NCBI GenBank assembly: GCA_002471665.1
Contig: DKQK01000025.1
Coordinates: 134,850 to 198,849 of the forward strand
Length of the DNA stretch: 64,000 nt
Reading direction: 5' to 3'
Origin: Gammaproteobacteria bacterium UBA7310
GTDB lineage: Bacteria > Pseudomonadota > Gammaproteobacteria > Pseudomonadales > Ketobacteraceae
How positions within the stretch are numbered: position 1 is the stretch's first letter; each line of letters starts with the position of its first letter. The position numbers and the translations under genes are program-made. The notes under the pieces are model-generated. The model saw only the letters and a list, made by a program, of their open reading frames with translations, did not search any database and was not told the DNA's origin. Of the stretch, positions 41,231-49,786 are shown one piece after another.

Positions 41231-44200
41231 TCACTTGCCCTTCATACCCGGTTCCTGATCCGCGTTATCCAGCACCACACCGGAGCGCCAATAGCCACCG
41301 TCGGTAAACGCCATCCAGCCCCATTGCAGCCAACGCAGGATATGCACCACCAGCCACAAGGACCAGACCAGCATAAGCAACCGGTAAATCCAGATTGGTA
41401 CGGACACAAACCAGGCGGATCGCAGCGCCCCGGTTCCACGATCCACAAACCAGTTCAGCGCATACTGACTGGATGCGTTCCCGGTAACACCCATGTCGGG
41501 GCTGCCGATCAGGCCCTTGGGCACCGCCGCCAGCAATGCTGCCAGCGTGGTCAGACTCAACAGCACGATCACCGCCTGCAGAGCATTGAACTGCACCCGG
41601 TTCAACTTTTTCACCCAGGGCTGCCGGCGCTGGTGCAGCAGGAAGAACCACGCCACCACCGGCACAATGGTTTCCACCCAGCCGGCACAGAGGCCCACCA
41701 TCAACACAATCCAATGCCAGCTGCGCAAAGGCAGCCCCTGAAAGCGACCCAGTACAAACCCCACCAGCACCAAGACCAGCAGCACGCCCCAAAAGAGAAT
41801 CGCCGGCCCCATGTCGGGCCCGCCCACAAACAACACCCAGCGATTACGCGGCACATTTACCCGCAATTGGTGGTTCACATAATCATCATTAATGTCCACC
41901 ACCGGGGATGGATTCTGCCACAGAATACCTTGTGGCTGACGCCACTCAACGTCAATCCAATGCTGCCCTGGATTAAGCGGCACGATCAACAGCGGATTCT
42001 GTTCATCCACCGCGCGCAACTCTTCATTAACCTTAACCGACTTAACCCGCGCATCCTGAGGCAGCTCGATACGTTGCTCGCTGCCTTTGCTGGTCAATAC
42101 ATGCAGTCGCAGATTACCTCTGGATTCGCGCACCCCCGGTTCCCATACCTGCTTGACCTGATCAATGGTCTTGGTGGCGCCGGCCATCGCTTCCGGCCGG
42201 GTTATTTTCAACGTTAAGCCTTCCCCCGGATAGGGGTACCAGCGGGGCTGCCAACCAGCGCCGGACGTGCCCTCCTTGGCCGGTGCCAACCCTTCGTATT
42301 CCAGATGCCAGAGTGGTGACACCTCGACCTGCCATTGCTCTGCCCAGTGTGCCGTAGCTTCTGCCGACAGGGTCAGCATCGAGGTCTTTTCCAGGGATGA
42401 AAACCAGGTCAGCTGTTTCTCGCCGGGGCGCAATACAACCCTGGTACGGCCGGATTCCACTTCCACATCACGGCTGGTAACCGATTCACCGGCAATCAGG
42501 GGGATATCCAGATTGATGCCACCATCCAACGGAGCAACACGCTGTACCCGGGTTTCCATATACCAGTTGCGCCCCAGCCGCAGAGTACGCTGCACCGTCA
42601 CAAAGGCAGCCATGGGATCGGGTGTAATCTGGGACGGTTCACTGGACACCGCCTGACGGGCGCTGTCCACCGGGTGCAAATACAGTGTATTGGACAGCAA
42701 TCTTCCGTTATCGAGGCCCTGTACAATAAAATCCTGACTGTTCACTTCAATATTGTGGGGCTGAACCCCAAAGGTCAGCTGAAAGGCCTTCAGTGACTCC
42801 AGATTACCGCTGACGGACACCCGGTGATCACCGGCAGGCACGAACACCAGCATGCGCCCGCTTTGATCCCCGGACCAGGTGGCGCTGTGGGGTTCACCAT
42901 TCAACAACACACTGTCCACACGCCATTGTTTTTGGCTGTCCGGTAGCGTCCAGTACACCGCTTGCTGGGCATTAAGAGTGAAATGAGCGGTCACCCGGGT
43001 AGCCTCCGACACCAGCACCGTGCGCACAATGGACAAGCAGGCGGGCGTACAATCCTGCCGCTGCAGTTGATATTGGGCCAGCTCCCGCAGCAGATTCTGA
43101 TCCGGAAATTCAGCATGGGCCTGGCGTGTTGTGGGCAGCAACAGCACCATCACCACCAGCGCCAGGGCACTGGATGATAGGGGCGCCCGCCACAGGGACC
43201 ATTGCCACTGACCGGCCCGCCGGGAAAGCCCGAACAACGCCGCAATCACCAACACCGACAGCAGCACCCGCAGCCAGCACAATATGCGGTTTTCCATTGG
43301 AGCCAACAGCCACAAGGTAATGGTTTCCCCCGCTGTTACCGGGCCCGCCCAATGCAGAATGGTTCGCTCCCATTGCCAATTCGGCTGCCCCGGCCCGGTC
43401 TGTGCCGCCAGATTGGGATCCCGTTGTTCCAGGCGTTCACGCGGCGCAACCGCTGGCAGGACGGCAGCGGGTTCCGCTACGCTGCGTGCCAGGTTCTCCA
43501 TTTTGTCCATGCCACTGGCCATGTCATCCTGTTGGGAAAACGGCAGACTGTGCTCGGCAACGGGCCCGGATCCCATTTGATTCCAGGGTTGCGCCAATTG
43601 AGGATACAGCCCCAAACGGGCTTGCTGCACCATAAAGCTCAACAGCCACAGCACCAGTAACAAGGCGCTGGCGGTGCCATACAGGGTAAACAGTTTTTTC
43701 AGGCGCCCCGTTGGCAACACAAACAACAACGCCATCACAGCAATAACGTTCAACAACAGATAAAGAAACAACGTGGCTTCAGGGTAGATCAACAACAACG
43801 AAGCCCCGGTAATCACGCCCGACCAGAGGCCACGCAGTTTGAGCATCGCCGCTACCGTGATCAGAACGATGAACACATCCCATACGTTCCAGCTGTCCAC
43901 CCAGGTATTGGTGGAGCGCTCCATTCCCGCTGCCATCAACACCCGCCAACCGGGTGGAATATGCAAGGTGGCACTGACCCGGTCCATATCGTGCAGCCAA
44001 CCCACCGCCGGTAGCCGCTGTTTATGAGTACCCGGCTTTAACATAAGCCGGCTTAACGCCTGGGCCTGAAGATGATTCTGCCTCACCTCCACCCCCTGCA
44101 CACCATCACTCACGGTGATCACCTGGGGATCACCGTTCAGGGTGAGGCTACCCAGTTGCTGGCCGGGGTCCACCTGCAAACGCCAACCACGATTCATACT

Positions 44201-45316
44201 GCCCTGAATATGATCCCGCGCCGTCAACCCTGTGCCATTGAAATCCAGCCACAGATCCCGGTTGATATTCAACTGATTGGGTGCAGGTTGGGGATCACCC
44301 CGCCTCAGCTCCATCAACGATATCACCTGGCCCTGACGCACATGATAGGCCGGCCACTGCTGCCAGCGCTGCGGCAAGGCGGTTTGTGACGGGTCCAGAC
44401 CTTCAGCGCCTTCCACTCTCACCTGACGCAACGCCGGCCGGGCCTCAAATACCCAGATTTCCTCCTCCGGCCAGAAGCCCTCTTCACTGGTTTCAAAAAA
44501 TACTTTCTCAACAGGACCATTGTGATGCGCCAGCAACTGAACCTGCCACTGTCCCGCACGCAATTGCATGCGCAGGCGTCCATCGCCGTCCACACGGGCG
44601 GGCAGCGGGCTGTGTATTGCACGCGGGGTGAAGGCATCAAACAGAATCTTACCCAGCACCACTTCCCGTGCTTTGCCCGCCACTTCAAGATCAACCCGGG
44701 TTTCCATAACAAAGGGGATCTCATCCACCAGGCGCCGATAAACACGCACCGTTAATTTATCCTCGGACGCCTGTTCGGCTTGCTCCGGCCGCGAAACCCG
44801 TGCGCTGAACCAAAGCCTGCCTTCGGCGTCGATATTCGGAGGGATGAGGCGGTCGTCTATTTTCAGGCTGACCAGGGCAGCAGAAGGCGGCAGCAGGATG
44901 GATTCGGGAATCCGTTGCCAGGGGATAAAGCCGGCAATATTGTGCTTACCGGGCTCTAATTGAATGGCAGGCCTGCCGCCCTGGTCCAGCACCAGCCCAC
45001 TGATGGCATTCACCAACACCGATTCCGGCCAATAGCCTTCGCCCCCCGGCAAGGGCACCTGCCCCCGCCGAAACAGCTGCCATTGCTGCTCAAAATGCAA
45101 TCCGGTTGCCGTTACATTGAGATAAAGGGTAGCGGGCCAACGGCACTGGCGCTGATCAAAAGCGGCCGGGGAAAACGGGCAATCAATATCCGGATGATCT
45201 TTTAAGGCCCAATTCTGCCAGGGTTGCAATGGCTCCGGTAACGACGGTTGCGCCGGCGCGATCCCGGGACCCAATAGACAGAGACAGCCAAACCACAGCA
45301 GGCAACGCCACAGCAT
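41231..45316 (-). CDS. Giant envelope membrane protein, unknown function
   Basis: A 1361-residue protein. A signal-like helix (LLWFGCLCLLGPGIAPA) leads to a large periplasmic beta-rich region of about 460 residues, a cluster of helices (about 473-572), a second periplasmic region between about 735 and 1160, and further helices to about 1340. A beta motif recurs at about residues 99-133, 796-838 and 1086-1124, in the form SV-x-V/L-N ... L/V-x-PG-x-H, suggesting repeated Ig-like domains. The start at 45316 has GGGGAG upstream. I recognise no family. The glutaredoxin gene one base downstream suggests redox-active or Cys-containing clients. Confidence 0.65.
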   Translation of the reverse strand: MLWRCLLWFGCLCLLGPGIAPAQPSLPEPLQPWQNWALKDHPDIDCPFSPAAFDQRQCRWPATLYLNVTATGLHFEQQWQLFRRGQVPLPGGEGYWPESVLVNAISGLVLDQGGRPAIQLEPGKHNIAGFIPWQRIPESILLPPSAALVSLKIDDRLIPPNIDAEGRLWFSARVSRPEQAEQASEDKLTVRVYRRLVDEIPFVMETRVDLEVAGKAREVVLGKILFDAFTPRAIHSPLPARVDGDGRLRMQLRAGQWQVQLLAHHNGPVEKVFFETSEEGFWPEEEIWVFEARPALRQVRVEGAEGLDPSQTALPQRWQQWPAYHVRQGQVISLMELRRGDPQPAPNQLNINRDLWLDFNGTGLTARDHIQGSMNRGWRLQVDPGQQLGSLTLNGDPQVITVSDGVQGVEVRQNHLQAQALSRLMLKPGTHKQRLPAVGWLHDMDRVSATLHIPPGWRVLMAAGMERSTNTWVDSWNVWDVFIVLITVAAMLKLRGLWSGVITGASLLLIYPEATLFLYLLLNVIAVMALLFVLPTGRLKKLFTLYGTASALLLVLWLLSFMVQQARLGLYPQLAQPWNQMGSGPVAEHSLPFSQQDDMASGMDKMENLARSVAEPAAVLPAVAPRERLEQRDPNLAAQTGPGQPNWQWERTILHWAGPVTAGETITLWLLAPMENRILCWLRVLLSVLVIAALFGLSRRAGQWQWSLWRAPLSSSALALVVMVLLLPTTRQAHAEFPDQNLLRELAQYQLQRQDCTPACLSIVRTVLVSEATRVTAHFTLNAQQAVYWTLPDSQKQWRVDSVLLNGEPHSATWSGDQSGRMLVFVPAGDHRVSVSGNLESLKAFQLTFGVQPHNIEVNSQDFIVQGLDNGRLLSNTLYLHPVDSARQAVSSEPSQITPDPMAAFVTVQRTLRLGRNWYMETRVQRVAPLDGGINLDIPLIAGESVTSRDVEVESGRTRVVLRPGEKQLTWFSSLEKTSMLTLSAEATAHWAEQWQVEVSPLWHLEYEGLAPAKEGTSGAGWQPRWYPYPGEGLTLKITRPEAMAGATKTIDQVKQVWEPGVRESRGNLRLHVLTSKGSEQRIELPQDARVKSVKVNEELRAVDEQNPLLIVPLNPGQHWIDVEWRQPQGILWQNPSPVVDINDDYVNHQLRVNVPRNRWVLFVGGPDMGPAILFWGVLLVLVLVGFVLGRFQGLPLRSWHWIVLMVGLCAGWVETIVPVVAWFFLLHQRRQPWVKKLNRVQFNALQAVIVLLSLTTLAALLAAVPKGLIGSPDMGVTGNASSQYALNWFVDRGTGALRSAWFVSVPIWIYRLLMLVWSLWLVVHILRWLQWGWMAFTDGGYWRSGVVLDNADQEPGMKGK

Positions 45317-45353
45317 TTCATTACTCCCCGACAGTCCAATCACCAATAACAAG

Positions 45354-45371
45354 AGGGCCCTCACGGGCCCT
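45354..45371 (-). terminator. Hairpin after the DUF5610 gene, probable terminator
   Basis: AGGGCCC-TCAC-GGGCCCT is a perfect seven-pair stem with a four-base loop. Read on the minus strand it is followed by CTTGTTATT. It lies between the DUF5610 stop and the start of the giant membrane protein gene, so these two are probably separate units. Confidence 0.6.
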
Positions 45372-45438
45372 TTGTTTCAGAATAAACAGCTTATACGAGT
45401 TGAGACAGGCAATGTTAAGGATTTTTTTGAACCGGTTC

Positions 45439-46632
45439 TCAGGCCAGCGCTTCGATAAACCGTTTGAAATCCGTGTCGTTGCCCTGCCGGGTATCGGATT
45501 CGGAATACAATCGGGAAACCAGTTCACGCAACAGATCGGGGGCTGCGAGGCGACCGGCGTCCAACCCGTCTGCCACCTTGCCGGCGGCCTCGACGCTGCG
45601 GGCAAATTGCCCCAGGCGCGGCAGAACATCCTCAAAGCCGTTGCCAGGCTGCGGCCGCGACAGGTTGTCGATGGCCACATAGGTTTCACGTACCGCCACC
45701 GTTTGGGATTGTTGCATGTCCACGCTGAATGCAGCCAGCTCTTCGCTGTCCATGCCCACGCTCATGGCCTGATCGAAGGCCTGCTGCACATGGCCGCCAT
45801 AGAAGGTCTCGGCAACGGCGTTCACCTGGCTGAACAGATCTTTAAGCGCGGTGATCTCACCTTCATCCAGCTCGCCCTGCACGGAAAATGAAAGGTTATC
45901 GTAACTGGCAAAGCCCGCTTGCAGACTCTGGGCATTCACCCCGTCTGCCTGTAATGTACTCTGATTGGCGTAACCGCTTTGCCCGGAGCTGACCAACAGT
46001 TTGATGGTATCGCCATTCTGGGTCACGACTTCCATCTCGAAACTGCGATCCCGTTGGAACGCCAGCTCTGAGCGCTGTACGCTGAGGCCTTCCACCGCTG
46101 CCACAGGCGTATCCAGTGCTTGCCCGAACAGCGATTCACCCAATGCCTCCAGGCCGTCGGCCAGACGGGTGACCGTGTCGTAGAAATTGTCTTTGACCTC
46201 ACCCTGAAACAGCCCCTGGGCCTGAATAATGTCTTTGGCTTCACGCAAGCCCCGCTCGACACCACTCACTGCTTGTTGATACAGATCCTTGATTTTCGCC
46301 TCTGAGGCACCGTTGGCCCGCTCTGTTTCCAGACGATCACGCACAAAGCCCAATATGCGATCGGTCACCGCCTGGGGAGAAAAATCAGTCTCTGCCGGTG
46401 CCGCCGTGCCGGATTCCGCAGCCGCTGAGCCCCGCGTTGCCGTCACCTGAAGTTTTTCATAGGCCAGGGCCAACGTGCGCTCAATCTGCGCCACACTGCT
46501 GGGAGCTGAAGTGGAATTCGGCGATTTTACCTGCCCCGGGGCATGATACTGCCCCAAACCATGGCCCCGCCCGGGGAAACCCGTGTCAGAACCAAAGAAA
46601 CTGTTTTTAAACAGGGGGTTAAAAGAATACAT
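45439..46632 (-). CDS. DUF5610 domain protein
   Basis: A 397-residue soluble protein with no signal peptide. Residues from about 50 to 180 carry the DUF5610 region (VAQIERTLALAYEKLQVTA; FSPQAVTDRILGFVRDRLE; GVERGLREAKDIIQAQGL). A beta-rich section follows (LAFQRDRSFEMEVVTQNGDT), then a helical C terminus. DUF5610 proteins are found in motile gammaproteobacteria, but their function is unknown. A terminator-like hairpin lies downstream. It is divergent from the coiled-coil membrane protein gene. Confidence 0.78.
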   Translation of the reverse strand: MYSFNPLFKNSFFGSDTGFPGRGHGLGQYHAPGQVKSPNSTSAPSSVAQIERTLALAYEKLQVTATRGSAAAESGTAAPAETDFSPQAVTDRILGFVRDRLETERANGASEAKIKDLYQQAVSGVERGLREAKDIIQAQGLFQGEVKDNFYDTVTRLADGLEALGESLFGQALDTPVAAVEGLSVQRSELAFQRDRSFEMEVVTQNGDTIKLLVSSGQSGYANQSTLQADGVNAQSLQAGFASYDNLSFSVQGELDEGEITALKDLFSQVNAVAETFYGGHVQQAFDQAMSVGMDSEELAAFSVDMQQSQTVAVRETYVAIDNLSRPQPGNGFEDVLPRLGQFARSVEAAGKVADGLDAGRLAAPDLLRELVSRLYSESDTRQGNDTDFKRFIEALA

Positions 46633-46845
46633 GGCTTCGACTCCCGAGCCAGCCAGGCTCAGTTCAACATACGTTCACGGGCACTGACAGCCAAAACAGC
46701 CCCTTCAATGGGTTATCGGCCGGGGATTACAAACCTTTAGCAGGAATTATCAGCACGATTTCAATACCTTAAGCTGCACCTCATTATGCAAGCTGTGAAT
46801 TCATGGGCCATACTGAGTAGCAGAAAAATTGATATAGGTTAGGTA

Positions 46846-48108
46846 ATGTCGACAGAATTATTGATTGGCCTGCAAGCGCTACTGGCCCTGATCACCGCCA
46901 TTGTGATCCTGCTGCTGATAATCAAGCGCCAAAAGAAAACCATAAACCAGTTAAAAAATATTCTGACCGATGTTAAGGATGACATCAGCGGTGAGAATCT
47001 GACTGGGTATTTCCAGCGGGAAATAGACAACACAACCGCCCACTGTGCCCAGGAAACGGTGGCCTTACGGCCGGATCTGGCGCCAGAGGACATGGCCATT
47101 TCATTGCGTTATCTGGTGTTACAGGCGGAACTGGCATTAATACAGGATCACGTGGGTTCCACCAACACGCCGTGGCGGGAACAAATCAAAAACTACGTGC
47201 ATCTGGCAGAAAAAATTACTGACCTGATTAAAGCAAGAGTGGACCACGCCACCAAATTGCTGAATGAATCGCACAATGATGAGCTCACCACCAAAGACGA
47301 AACCATACAGGCACTGGAAACAGAAAAACAACAGCACCTGCAGCAACTGAATAACCTGAAACCCTTCATAAGCTGCCTGGAAACAGCGGCAACCAGCGAA
47401 CTACACCGCAGCGAACTCGAATTACAATTACACAAAGCTCTCTTGGGGGTCTGTGAAAACTTCCCCAACAGTGAAAACCTGCGGGAACTGGTGTATCTGA
47501 TTCATGAGGCTTTCCATGAAACCTCCGGTAACACCGCCGGTCCGGATACCGAAGCAGCGGCAAACCCTTCTGCTAAAGGCAAACCTGCCTTTGCCCAGTC
47601 ACAGAATATCGAAATTCTGAATAATATTATCGACCAGCAGTCCACGACCATAAAATCCCTGAAACAGCAAATCGCGGCTCTGGAGAATCAGCAGGAACGT
47701 GACACATTGAATGCAACGGTGGAAACCCTGGATTCTGTAATCCAACAAGGCAGTGACTGCATTGACTCTATAAAGCAGGAACTTCAGTTTGAGCCAAACA
47801 GCGCCGTTAGCGATGAAAAAGCCAACGCAGTCATCGAAAAATTCATCGAAGAAAGCGCGGAAATGGTGGAAAAAATTCATATGCTCAGCAACCAGAACAA
47901 ACAGTTGATGCTGGAGAACGATGAAATGAGAAAGGCGCTGGAAGCCAGCACCGATACTGATCAACCATTGGTAGCAGGCTTGAAACTGAAACTGGAAAGC
48001 CAGAAAGAAGAACTGATTGCACTGCAGAAGAGTTTTCACGACCTGGAACAACGCTATCTCAGCCTTTATGAAGAGAAAAGCGGCAGCAACGCACCGCCCC
48101 TGCTATAG
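46846..48108 (+). CDS. Membrane-anchored coiled-coil protein, unknown function
   Basis: A 420-residue protein. The N-terminal helix (LLIGLQALLALITAIVILLL) anchors it, followed by a basic cytoplasmic segment (IIKRQKKTINQLKN). Long coiled coils rich in Glu, Gln and Leu cover roughly 130-175 and 265-400 (for instance DQQSTTIKSLKQQIAALENQ). A shorter helical section with ELQLHKALLGVCENFPNSEN sits between them. It resembles polar or structural scaffold proteins but no family is recognised. Its stop overlaps that of the convergent 538-residue coiled-coil gene by six bases. Confidence 0.65.
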   Translation: MSTELLIGLQALLALITAIVILLLIIKRQKKTINQLKNILTDVKDDISGENLTGYFQREIDNTTAHCAQETVALRPDLAPEDMAISLRYLVLQAELALIQDHVGSTNTPWREQIKNYVHLAEKITDLIKARVDHATKLLNESHNDELTTKDETIQALETEKQQHLQQLNNLKPFISCLETAATSELHRSELELQLHKALLGVCENFPNSENLRELVYLIHEAFHETSGNTAGPDTEAAANPSAKGKPAFAQSQNIEILNNIIDQQSTTIKSLKQQIAALENQQERDTLNATVETLDSVIQQGSDCIDSIKQELQFEPNSAVSDEKANAVIEKFIEESAEMVEKIHMLSNQNKQLMLENDEMRKALEASTDTDQPLVAGLKLKLESQKEELIALQKSFHDLEQRYLSLYEEKSGSNAPPLL

Positions 48109-49719
48109 CTCCGGCTTGTTCTTTTTCAACAGGTTTTCGGCCACCCGGGATATATTCTTTTTAAAGGCCGGGTCCACCAGCTCATTCTGAACAAAAAGCT
48201 TACCCAGTGAATCCTCCAGCTTCTTAAGATCCATATTCAAACGAATACTCTTTTGATCGCCAGGGGGGATGCCGAGGTTCTTGCGCATCTCCTGCCCCAG
48301 CATATTAATAACCCGGCTCATCTTGTCTTTCTGCTTGTCCAGGTTGCTCTCAAAGGTGCGAAACACCTCATTACTGCGCACGATCAAAGCGTCCACCTGA
48401 CTTTTCTGTTTTTGCACTGAAGTCTCCGCCAGGATCGAGCCGTATCTGGCCTGCACCCCACGCATCAAGGTCCCCAGATTGTCTTTCAAGCGGGCATAAC
48501 GCTCCTCATCCGCTAACGGTGGGCTTTCAATCAAAATACAGCAACTTTCCTCAAACAACATCAGATGAGGGGCATCGACGGTTTTTCCGCTTGAAATCTT
48601 ACTCTGCAACAGGGATTTCAGCGTCCCACTACCGGCCTCGGGGATGAAGGTATAAGCGTTGCCTTTCTGCATACCGACAATCGCTTTCAGCCCAAAGGTA
48701 CTGACGGACTTAACCACTTCCGCAGCCAGCTGCTCGTGGGTTCGGCATTTAAAGCTGGTTAACATAAACAGAATGATGATGCCCAGATCCGAGTTCGCCA
48801 TAAAGGCGTTGTAGGCCGCATCCGAAGTGGAGGCCAACTCCCGCTCCATGGACTCAATTTTAAGCAGAAGGTTTTCCTGATCCGCATCCAGTACCAGATC
48901 CCCCAACGGCTCCGCTTGCGCCATCGCCTCCAGACTCTGCACCGGTTGATATTCACGCTCACGGGCATCCAATGCCAGGCGTAATTGCTGATTCTGTTCT
49001 TCCAACGTTGAAATTTGTTTCTTGTAGGCAGTCACCCTGGCTTCTTTGTCGGCCAGCGCAGACTCCATCTCCGCCACTTGTTGCTGCGTTTTGTGCAGCT
49101 CTTTTTCTTGAACGTTATACTTTTTTTCCAAATCCTGAAGCTGCTTTTCCAGACCGGCAAGGATGTTTTTTTCAATTACCGCCTTGCTATCCTGCAGCGA
49201 GTGCTTGGGCCGGCCTTTAGCCAACGGTGGCGCCAGCTGGGCGCCGTTACCCCCATCGCCGTCATCCGCTGCCAACATGGACAATGCTTCCTGTTTGAGC
49301 CTTTTGTCCAAATCAAAAAAGAATGAGCGGAATCGGTCGGAATTACCCAGCCGATCCTTATAGACCTGCATCAACGTATCCGGTCGTAATTCACGGGCTT
49401 CAATATCCAGCGTCTGAACAAATTTTTCGTGAGTAAGATAGGCCAGAACAACCGGTTGCAGACGGGCTCTCATCACCCGCCAAAATCGATCATTGGCGGC
49501 ATCAAAGGGCAGGCAGGATTGTTCTGCCTCAAGAAACAACACACGTAACACCGCCACCTGTTGATCAATGCTGGCTTCCGGGTCCAACAACGCATTGTCC
49601 TCCAGGCCTAACATGTTCAGGCGGGCACGGCTGGATTGCAGCGCAATGGCAATGAATTCAGCGATGGTCTTCAATTCACCGGATGCGGACGTATCGAAAC
49701 TATTCTTGTGCTTGGCCAT
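48103..49719 (-). CDS. Coiled-coil protein with GAF-like domain, unknown function
   Basis: A 538-residue soluble protein in three parts. The N-terminal helical region is about 150 residues (AEFIAIALQSSRARLNMLG; RLGNSDRFRSFFFDLDKRL). Then comes a coiled coil of about 90 residues (ELHKTQQQVAEMESALADKE). The third part contains a GAF-like fold (THEQLAAEVVKSVSTFGLKA; GMQKGNAYTFIPEAGSGTL; LMLFEESCCILIESPPL) and ends in basic helices. The middle resembles sensor domains fused to receivers in marine gammaproteobacteria, but no receiver is present here. It converges with the membrane coiled-coil gene and the two stops overlap. Function unknown. Confidence 0.6.
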   Translation of the reverse strand: MAKHKNSFDTSASGELKTIAEFIAIALQSSRARLNMLGLEDNALLDPEASIDQQVAVLRVLFLEAEQSCLPFDAANDRFWRVMRARLQPVVLAYLTHEKFVQTLDIEARELRPDTLMQVYKDRLGNSDRFRSFFFDLDKRLKQEALSMLAADDGDGGNGAQLAPPLAKGRPKHSLQDSKAVIEKNILAGLEKQLQDLEKKYNVQEKELHKTQQQVAEMESALADKEARVTAYKKQISTLEEQNQQLRLALDAREREYQPVQSLEAMAQAEPLGDLVLDADQENLLLKIESMERELASTSDAAYNAFMANSDLGIIILFMLTSFKCRTHEQLAAEVVKSVSTFGLKAIVGMQKGNAYTFIPEAGSGTLKSLLQSKISSGKTVDAPHLMLFEESCCILIESPPLADEERYARLKDNLGTLMRGVQARYGSILAETSVQKQKSQVDALIVRSNEVFRTFESNLDKQKDKMSRVINMLGQEMRKNLGIPPGDQKSIRLNMDLKKLEDSLGKLFVQNELVDPAFKKNISRVAENLLKKNKPEL

Positions 49720-49786
49720 TCACTCACCTGAACGCGCTACTTAACTTCAGATTAGCAAAGAATTCAGAGGATTATGGTAACGATAA

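Noticed and set aside
41324..42217. 297-codon open frame antisense to the giant membrane protein
   Set aside because: Its composition (Gln, His, Pro) is typical of an antisense shadow, while the minus-strand frame has a signal peptide, helices and a ribosome-binding site.
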